Shown here: positions 1-39,274 of the stretch, in pieces
Position numbering within the stretch: the first letter of the stretch is position 1
Layout: the number at the start of each line of letters is the position of its first letter
Program-made: the position numbers and the translations under genes
Notes under the pieces: model-generated
What the model saw: only the letters and a program-made list of their open reading frames with translations
What the model was told of the DNA's origin: nothing
Databases searched by the model: none
Assembly: GCA_009731375.1 (NCBI GenBank)
Contig: BJOX01000206.1
Span: forward strand, 358,887-398,160
Reading direction: 5' to 3'
Length of the DNA stretch: 39,274 nucleotides
Origin: Paulinella micropora
Lineage: Eukaryota; Cercozoa; Imbricatea; Euglyphida

Positions 1-36
1 TGTGCAGAAATGCATCAGCCATTGACAGAGAAGCAC

Positions 37-38
<2 letters not shown>
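1..38 (+). mobile_element. Family A SINE-like repeat, 3' end only
   Basis: The last 38 bp of the family A body (GCAGAAATGCATCAGCCATT...), running directly into an (ATT)n tail at 39-110. Cut by the window edge. Confidence 0.7.

Positions 39-110
<72 letters not shown>
39..110. repeat. (ATT)n tail
   Basis: About 24 copies of TTA/ATT following the family A 3' end. Confidence 0.95.
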
Positions 111-111
<1 letters not shown>

Positions 112-176
112 GGAGTGGTGCACAGTATGGCACCCCACGGGAAGAGGTGGTGGTTGGGCCTCTTCCCACTGATTTC

Positions 177-352
177 GAGGCTATGTCGTTGTGTTGGCTC
201 CGAGGCTATGTTGTTGTGTTTGTTCCGAAGCTATGTTGTTGTGTTGGTTCCGAGGCTCTGTTGTTGTGTTGGTTCCGAGGCTCTGTTGTTGTGTGGGTTC
301 CGAGGCTATGTCGATGTGGGTTCCGAGGCTATGTTGTTGTGTTGGTTCCGAG
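177..352 (+). repeat. 25-bp minisatellite
   Basis: Seven units of 25 bp, consensus GAGGCTATGTTGTTGTGTTG plus GTTCC, with substitutions (CTCTG for CTATG, GTCG/GTCGA variants); one copy is 2 or more bases shorter. It ends at a 10-N gap, so copy number is a minimum. Confidence 0.9.
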
Positions 353-365
353 NNNNNNNNNNATT

Positions 366-580
366 AATGTTTCGCCAGTTCGATTCCCGTCGGTGCCACC
401 AGTATTTTCATTGAACATACCGGTCCGTCTGGAAGTGTTGGAACTGCCCTTGCGGGGGTGTCATTAGATCCTATCGTCAATTCTTCGTACTCCCCTCACG
501 GGTGAGACNNNNNNNNNNCACTCACGGGTGAGACTATGGAGGCGCATGTGCAGATTTGCATCAGCTATTGACAGAGAAGC
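366..580 (+). mobile_element. Family A SINE-like repeat, 5'-truncated
   Basis: Starts within the tRNA-like head just before box B (AGTTCGATTCC), followed by the family A body. An N gap at 509-518 is followed by a repeated CTCACGGGTGAGAC, so the gap edge probably duplicates a few bases. (ATT)n tail follows at 598-658. Confidence 0.8.
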
Positions 581-593
581 ACTATTGTTAATG

Positions 594-658
<65 letters not shown>

Positions 659-659
659 C

Positions 660-803
660 ATTATTTCCATGGGCTGATTGGTATAAAGCTCCTAGAGTAA
701 TGTCTATGCCGTCACTTCCTTTATTCCACCGATTGGTGTGGAGACTTTCCTTATGGAATGGAGGACTGGATGCACATGGCCTTTTGGCTCAGCAATTGGC
801 AGG
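660..803 (+). repeat. Family C interspersed repeat, followed by gap
   Basis: Starts TTTCCATGGGCTGATTGG and contains GTGGAGACTTTCCTTATGGA and AGCAATTGGCAGG. Matches 1821-1995, 36704-36836 and 39073-39243. The gap begins at its 3' end. Confidence 0.8.
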
Positions 804-1584
804 NNNNNNNNNNNNNNNNNNNNNNNNNNNNNNNNNNNNNNNNNNNNNNNNNNNNNNNNNNNNNNNNNNNNNNNNNNNNNNNNNNNNNNNNNNNNNNNNN
901 NNNNNNNNNNNNNNNNNNNNNNNNNNNNNNNNNNNNNNNNNNNNNNNNNNNNNNNNNNNNNNNNNNNNNNNNNNNNNNNNNNNNNNNNNNNNNNNNNNNN
1001 NNNNNNNNNNNNNNNNNNNNNNNNNNNNNNNNNNNNNNNNNNNNNNNNNNNNNNNNNNNNNNNNNNNNNNNNNNNNNNNNNNNNNNNNNNNNNNNNNNNN
1101 NNNNNNNNNNNNNNNNNNNNNNNNNNNNNNNNNNNNNNNNNNNNNNNNNNNNNNNNNNNNNNNNNNNNNNNNNNNNNNNNNNNNNNNNNNNNNNNNNNNN
1201 NNNNNNNNNNNNNNNNNNNNNNNNNNNNNNNNNNNNNNNNNNNNNNNNNNNNNNNNNNNNNNNNNNNNNNNNNNNNNNNNNNNNNNNNNNNNNNNNNNNN
1301 NNNNNNNNNNNNNNNNNNNNNNNNNNNNNNNNNNNNNNNNNNNNNNNNNNNNNNNNNNNNNNNNNNNNNNNNNNNNNNNNNNNNNNNNNNNNNNNNNNNN
1401 NNNNNNNNNNNNNNNNNNNNNNNNNNNNNNNNNNNNNNNNNNNNNNNNNNNNNNNNNNNNNNNNNNNNNNNNNNNNNNNNNNNNNNNNNNNNNNNNNNNN
1501 NNNNNNNNNNNNNNNNNNNNNNNNNNNNNNNNNNNNNNNNNNNNNNNNNNNNNNNNNNNNNNNNNNNNNNNNNNNNNNNNNNNN
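804..1584. other. Assembly gap (781 N)
   Basis: Unknown sequence; flanks are family C on the left and the family A body on the right. Other sizeable gaps: 4774-4943, 16986-17083, 29768-29924, 31653-31858, 37008-37761, 38054-38148. Runs of exactly 10 N mark gaps of unknown size. Confidence 1.
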
Positions 1585-1690
1585 TGCGGGGGTGTCATTA
1601 GAGCTTATCGTCAATTCTTCGTACTCCCCTCACGGGTGAGACGATGGAGGCGCATGTGCAGAAATGCATCAGCCATTGACAGAGATACAC
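1585..1690 (+). mobile_element. Family A SINE-like repeat, 3' half
   Basis: From TGCGGGGGTGTCATTAG to CAGAGATACAC, then (ATT)n/(ACT)n at 1691-1820. Left end lost in the gap. Confidence 0.75.
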
Positions 1691-1756
<66 letters not shown>

Positions 1757-1774
1757 TACTATTATTATTATTAC

Positions 1775-1820
<46 letters not shown>

Positions 1821-1992
1821 TAGGGAGTACATAGGCCTTCTGTCCCTTTCCATGGGCTGATTGGTATAAAGCTCCTAGAGTAATGTTCTATGCAGTCACT
1901 TCCTTTATTCCACCAATTGGTGTGGAGACTTTCCTTATGGAATGGAGGACTGGATGCACATAGCCTTTTGGCTCAGCAATTGGCAGGAGATA

Positions 1993-1995
<3 letters not shown>
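1821..1995 (+). repeat. Family C interspersed repeat, complete
   Basis: Begins TAGGGAGTACATAGGCC and ends GGCAGGAGATACATT, flanked on both sides by (ATT)n. No tRNA-like box A/B recognised. Unit about 175 bp. Confidence 0.85.
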
Positions 1996-2062
<67 letters not shown>

Positions 2063-2063
2063 G

Positions 2064-2320
2064 TGGACACCGTGATAGCCCAGTGGTCAAGTTCTACCAT
2101 CTGGGCCCTGTCGCCAGTTCGATTCCCGTCGGTGCCANNNNNNNNNNCCGTCTATTTCTGGACCAGTATTTTCATTGAACATACCGGCCCGTCTGGAAGT
2201 GTTGGAACTGCCCTTGCGGGGGTGTCATTAGAGCTTATCGTCAATTCTTCGTACTCCCCTCACGGGTGAGACGATGGAGGCGCATGTGCAGAAATGCATC
2301 AGCCATTGACAGAGAAGCAC

Positions 2321-2322
<2 letters not shown>
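2064..2322 (+). mobile_element. Family A tRNA-headed SINE-like repeat
   Basis: The head at 2064-2137 has box A-like TAGCCCAGTGG and box B-like AGTTCGATTCC, then a 10-N gap, the 33-bp TATTTTCATTGAACATACCG unit, the conserved body and an (ATT)n tail. Structure fits a Pol III SINE with a simple-repeat tail. Confidence 0.85.
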
Positions 2323-2383
<61 letters not shown>

Positions 2384-2397
2384 TACTATTACTATTA

Positions 2398-2633
2398 CTC
2401 AGCGCAATAGCCTCAAGGCGTTAAACTGTGACGCCAACTCATAACACTTTGGTGGTAGATGGTGGTGAGGAGGGTCGTTGCGCGCGTAAAAGATCTTAAA
2501 CTCCGCATATGCTGGTTGATAGCACAGGACCCAGCAGACACCAGATTGTTATGGGTGGGGTTTCGAGGCAGCTCTAGCAACCGCGCTTGGTGTATGCACT
2601 TGCACATTCTGTGACGTCTTGCAATATTACTAT
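2398..2633 (+). repeat. Family B interspersed repeat, partial
   Basis: From CAGCGCAATAGCCTCAAGGC through GATCTTAAACTCCGCATATG to GTGACGTCTTGCAATA. The same sequence occurs at 9208-9430 and, inverted, at 38149-38233 and 38312-38792. Confidence 0.85.
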
Positions 2634-3177
2634 TATTATTAATAATATTTACGCAAACACCTTTATTAATATTATAGAATACTTGCCATTCGTTATCAAA
2701 ATAACAGTGACAATATAATCTGGAACAAACTTTTAAATAGATAATAAGAATCAAGCTGGTAGAAAAGCAAAGATCACAGGGCCACTAAAACATTTTCGCA
2801 CCGCAACAATTATCTTCTAGATGCTCCTGCATATAACTGAATTATGCGATTTCCATACCAGGTTTTGGTTGATTGGTCGAAATATTGGTGGATGGATAGA
2901 TAGATTGGTATGATTGATAGATTGGTTGACTGATTGGTCGATCTGGCATACTGAAAGGAGGACTGCTTCTGCTCGTATCCTATCTGCGTCTATGAGTAAC
3001 GACTGCTTTCACGATTGTAAGAAAACGACTCTGAGTAGCGATACCAAAATGAACACACTCTCTCCTTCCAAACAGCAAGGTCCGTTACCTTTACTAGCAA
3101 ACGCCCTTTGTCAGATGTTGCAATTTAGTATACAAAAGGAGCTCCGCTTCTCCTTCAAAATTTCCTGAAAGGAGTCA
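2634..3177. other. Intergenic or 3' flank of the modular gene
   Basis: AT-rich, with short TTGATTGG/GATTGGTTGA direct repeats at 2860-2940. Open frames here have no module signature or codon bias. No gene supported. Confidence 0.6.
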
Positions 3178-35458
<32,281 letters not shown>

Positions 35459-35548
35459 CTAGAAGTAGAAATGCACGAAATGTAAATACTCCGGTGACAG
35501 GGATATACAATTTCGTGTGTATGTATAATGCAATTGAAAGAATCATCA

Positions 35549-35880
<332 letters not shown>

Positions 35881-36149
35881 AGTGCTTCTCTGTCAATGGC
35901 TGATGCATTTCTGCACATGCGCCTCCATCGTCTCACCCGTGAGGGGTACGAAGAATTGACGATAAGCTCTAATGACACCCCCGCAAGGGCAGTTCCAAAC
36001 ACTTCCAGACGGACCGGTATGTTCAATGAAATACTGGTCCAGAAATAGACCGGTATGTTCAATGAAAATACTGGTGGCACCGACGGGAATCGAACTGGCG
36101 ACAGGGCCCAGATGGTAGAACTTGACCACTGGGCTATCACGGTGTCCAC
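35881..36149 (-). mobile_element. Family A SINE-like repeat, inverted, near full length
   Basis: Tail on the left, head on the right (36075-36149). Contains the 33-bp unit twice, the inner copy altered (AATACTGGTCCAGAAATAGA). Confidence 0.9.
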
Positions 36150-36296
36150 TATAATAATAATAATAATAATAGTAATAGTAATAGTAATAGTAATAGTAAT
36201 AATAACAATAATAATAGCAATAACAACAACAACAACAATAATAATAATATTAATAGTAATAATAACAATAATAATAACAATAACAACAACAACAAC

Positions 36297-36330
<34 letters not shown>

Positions 36331-36335
36331 GTAAT
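36150..36335. repeat. (AAT)n with AGT and AAC variants
   Basis: Linker between two inverted family A copies; two similar sub-blocks of about 85 bp (AATAACAATAATAA...CAACAACAAC) suggest an internal duplication. Confidence 0.9.
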
Positions 36336-36604
36336 AGTGCTTCTCTGTCAATGGCTGATGCATTTCTGCACATGCGCCTCCATCGTCTCACCCGTGAGGG
36401 GAGTACGAAGAATTGACGATAAGCTCTAATGACACCCCCGCAAGGGCAGTTCCAACACTTCCAGACGGGCCGGTATGTTCAATGAAAATACTGGTCCAGA
36501 CGGATCGGTATGTTCAATGAAAATACTGGTGGCACCGACGGGAATCGAACTGGCGACAGGGCCCAGATGGTAGAACTTGACCACTGGGCTATCACGGTGT
36601 CCAA
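36336..36604 (-). mobile_element. Family A SINE-like repeat, inverted, full length
   Basis: Same layout as the 35881 copy, with two 33-bp units (36470-36530) and the complete tRNA-like head ending CACGGTGTCC. Confidence 0.9.
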
Positions 36605-36703
36605 AATAACAGTAATAATAATGATAATAATAATAGTAATAATAGTAATAATAGTAATAATAGTAATAATAGTAATAATAATAATAATAATAGTAATAGT
36701 GTA

Positions 36704-36836
36704 TCTCCTGCCAATTGCTGAGCCAAAAGGCCATGTGCATCCAATCCTCCATTCCATAAGGAAAGTCTCCACACCAATCGGTGGAATAAAGGAATGACGG
36801 CAAAGAACATTACTCTAGGAGCTTTATACCAATCAG
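36704..36836 (-). repeat. Family C interspersed repeat, inverted
   Basis: Reverse complement of the 1821 copy from ATCTCCTGCCAATTGCTGAG to TTTATACCAATCAG. It lacks the last ~40 bp and joins an (AAT)n linker. Confidence 0.85.
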
Positions 36837-36840
36837 AATA

Positions 36841-36888
<48 letters not shown>

Positions 36889-36889
36889 G

Positions 36890-37007
36890 TGCTTCTCAGT
36901 CAATGGCGAATGCATTTCTGCACATGTGCCTCCATCGTCTCACCCGCGAGGGGAGTACGAAGATTTGACGATAAGCTCTAATGACACCCCCGCAAGGGCA
37001 GTTCCAA
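36890..37007 (-). mobile_element. Family A SINE-like repeat, inverted, truncated by a 754-N gap
   Basis: 3' half only, with changes (TCAGTCAATGGCGAATGC). Confidence 0.8.
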
Positions 37008-37761
37008 NNNNNNNNNNNNNNNNNNNNNNNNNNNNNNNNNNNNNNNNNNNNNNNNNNNNNNNNNNNNNNNNNNNNNNNNNNNNNNNNNNNNNNNNNNNNN
37101 NNNNNNNNNNNNNNNNNNNNNNNNNNNNNNNNNNNNNNNNNNNNNNNNNNNNNNNNNNNNNNNNNNNNNNNNNNNNNNNNNNNNNNNNNNNNNNNNNNNN
37201 NNNNNNNNNNNNNNNNNNNNNNNNNNNNNNNNNNNNNNNNNNNNNNNNNNNNNNNNNNNNNNNNNNNNNNNNNNNNNNNNNNNNNNNNNNNNNNNNNNNN
37301 NNNNNNNNNNNNNNNNNNNNNNNNNNNNNNNNNNNNNNNNNNNNNNNNNNNNNNNNNNNNNNNNNNNNNNNNNNNNNNNNNNNNNNNNNNNNNNNNNNNN
37401 NNNNNNNNNNNNNNNNNNNNNNNNNNNNNNNNNNNNNNNNNNNNNNNNNNNNNNNNNNNNNNNNNNNNNNNNNNNNNNNNNNNNNNNNNNNNNNNNNNNN
37501 NNNNNNNNNNNNNNNNNNNNNNNNNNNNNNNNNNNNNNNNNNNNNNNNNNNNNNNNNNNNNNNNNNNNNNNNNNNNNNNNNNNNNNNNNNNNNNNNNNNN
37601 NNNNNNNNNNNNNNNNNNNNNNNNNNNNNNNNNNNNNNNNNNNNNNNNNNNNNNNNNNNNNNNNNNNNNNNNNNNNNNNNNNNNNNNNNNNNNNNNNNNN
37701 NNNNNNNNNNNNNNNNNNNNNNNNNNNNNNNNNNNNNNNNNNNNNNNNNNNNNNNNNNNNN

Positions 37762-37859
37762 CGGTATGTTCTGCACATGCGCCTCCATCGTCTCACCCGT
37801 GAGGGGAGTACGAAGAATTGACGATAGGCTCTAATGACACCCCCGCACGGGCAGTTCCA
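37762..37859 (-). mobile_element. Family A SINE-like repeat fragment, inverted, odd junction
   Basis: After the gap, CGGTATGTTC (from the middle of the element) abuts TGCACATGCGCC (from its 3' part), then body to CAGTTCCA. This may be a deletion or a gap-edge artefact. (AAT)n follows. Confidence 0.7.
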
Positions 37860-37860
37860 A

Positions 37861-37931
<71 letters not shown>

Positions 37932-37949
37932 GATTATTATTATTATTAT

Positions 37950-38053
37950 TGTGGACACCGTGATAGCCCAGTGGTCAAGTTCTACCATCTGGGCCCTGTC
38001 GCCAGTTCGATTCCCGTCGGTGCCACCGGTATTTTCATTGAACATACCGGTCT
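37950..38053 (+). mobile_element. Family A SINE-like repeat head, forward, truncated by gap
   Basis: Complete tRNA-like head, first 33-bp unit, then 95 N. The orientation switches here from minus to plus; the linker changes from (AAT)n to (ATT)n at 37919. Confidence 0.85.
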
Positions 38054-38148
38054 NNNNNNNNNNNNNNNNNNNNNNNNNNNNNNNNNNNNNNNNNNNNNNN
38101 NNNNNNNNNNNNNNNNNNNNNNNNNNNNNNNNNNNNNNNNNNNNNNNN

Positions 38149-38230
38149 ACCCTCCTCCCCAGCATCTACCACCAAAGGGTTATGAGTTGGCGTCACAGTT
38201 TAACGCCTTGAGGCCATTGGGCTGGAACTC

Positions 38231-38233
<3 letters not shown>
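38149..38233 (-). repeat. Family B fragment, inverted
   Basis: Matches 38641-38729 almost exactly; left end lost in a gap. (ATT)n follows at 38234-38310. Confidence 0.85.
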
Positions 38234-38270
<37 letters not shown>

Positions 38271-38276
38271 TTTATT

Positions 38277-38311
<35 letters not shown>

Positions 38312-38312
<1 letters not shown>

Positions 38313-38791
38313 ATCTGAGGCGTACTGATGCAGCTAATGGCATATCCTCAACGGACATAAGCCTCCAATACCCTTGTTCGAGGTCCTCCACCCCCCCGTG
38401 TCAGTCTCTCGCCTGATGATCGGGGCCACCGATGGAGCTCCTGAGGGCAAGACTGCACTAAGCCGAGGTTATTCCGCAGTCCCAGCAACCTCTTGCAAGA
38501 CGTCACCGAATGTGCAAGTGCATACACCAAGCGCGGTTGCTAGAGCTGCCTCGAAACCCCACCCATAACAATCTGGTGTCTGCTGGGTCCTGGGCTATCA
38601 ACCAGCATATGCGGAGTTTAAGATCTTTTACGCGCGCAACGACCCTCCTCCCCAGCATCTACCACCAAAGGGTTATGAGTTGGCGTCACAGTTTAACGCC
38701 TTGAGGCCATTGGGCTGGAACTCTGTTTAGCAAGTGTGACTAGGTTTTTTCATCGGGATTTCCCTCAAATATGTCACAGTCAACACTCCAA

Positions 38792-38792
<1 letters not shown>
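38312..38792 (-). repeat. Family B interspersed repeat, longest copy, inverted
   Basis: About 480 bp. It includes the segments shared with 2398-2633 and 9208-9430, and a further unshared part (38312-38500). Flanked by (ATT)n on both sides. The ORFs inside are not supported. Confidence 0.8.
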
Positions 38793-38865
<73 letters not shown>

Positions 38866-38956
38866 TACTATTATTATTACTATTACTATTACTATTACTA
38901 TTACTATTTATTACTATTACTGTTACTATTACTGTTACTATTACTATTACTATTAC

Positions 38957-38996
<40 letters not shown>

Positions 38997-39003
38997 GTTG
39001 TTG

Positions 39004-39065
<62 letters not shown>

Positions 39066-39072
39066 GTTATTA
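38793..39072. repeat. (ATT)n, (ACT)n and (GTT)n
   Basis: 280 bp of trinucleotide repeat with 6-bp ATTACT stretches, linking families B and C. Confidence 0.95.
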
Positions 39073-39240
39073 GGGAGTACATAGGCCATCGGTCCCTTTC
39101 CATGGGCTGATTGGTATAACGCCTAGAGTAATGTTCTATGCCGTCACTTCCTTTATTCCAGCGATTGGTGTGGAGACTTTCCTTATGGAATGGAGGACTG
39201 GATGCACATGGCCTTTTGGCTCAGCAATTGGCAGGAGATA

Positions 39241-39243
<3 letters not shown>
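39073..39243 (+). repeat. Family C interspersed repeat, complete
   Basis: TAGGGAGTACATAGGCC to GCAGGAGATACATT, then (ATT)n to the window end. Same flanks as the 1821 copy. Confidence 0.85.

Positions 39244-39274
<31 letters not shown>

Overview
The window is eukaryotic nuclear DNA. It has short spliced exons (most introns start GT and end AG behind a pyrimidine-rich tract), tRNA-derived SINE-like repeats, and very large tandem-repeat tracts between and inside introns. There are no bacterial-type genes, rRNA, functional tRNA or CRISPR arrays. The protein modules (short Cys-rich units resembling CBM52, Thr/Pro linkers, Asn runs) together with extreme microsatellite expansion would fit a protist such as a plasmodial slime mould (Physarum-like). 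That organism call is an inference with low confidence.

Main result: from about 35.46 kb down to 3.18 kb, on the minus strand, I can thread about 43 short exons. In almost every case the donor phase of one exon matches the acceptor phase of the next. The simplest reading is one giant gene, or at most two or three adjacent genes, for a secreted or surface modular protein with about 2,200 residues visible. N to C order: (1) about eleven Cys modules with a CxxxCGxG core like thrombospondin type 1, joined by Thr/Pro linkers (35.4-19.2 kb); (2) a putative jelly-roll-like segment within that array (26.4 and 21.9-21.5 kb); (3) further Cys-rich exons, including a 17-nt microexon (19.2-16.2 kb); (4) a Tyr/Gly/Asn-rich and then Pro-Tyr repeat region with 24-bp and 204-bp coding repeats (16.0-7.25 kb); (5) a C-terminal row of short CBM52-like Cys modules with Asn-rich spacers (7.2-4.15 kb), ending at a stop codon at 3178. 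No convincing start codon or signal peptide was found; the 5' end probably lies beyond 35.5 kb.

The three longest introns are filled with tandem repeats: (TTATA)n plus a 21-bp minisatellite (8.8-14.4 kb), (AAAT)n (22.0-25.7 kb) and (AAATAAAAT)n (28.9-33.1 kb). Both window ends (1-2.6 kb and 35.9-39.3 kb) are clusters of three interspersed repeat families, here called A (tRNA-headed), B and C, separated by (ATT)n. Assembly gaps (N) often follow poly-G or other simple repeats, and one 465-bp apparent duplication (15.0/15.6 kb) abuts a gap and may be an assembly artefact.
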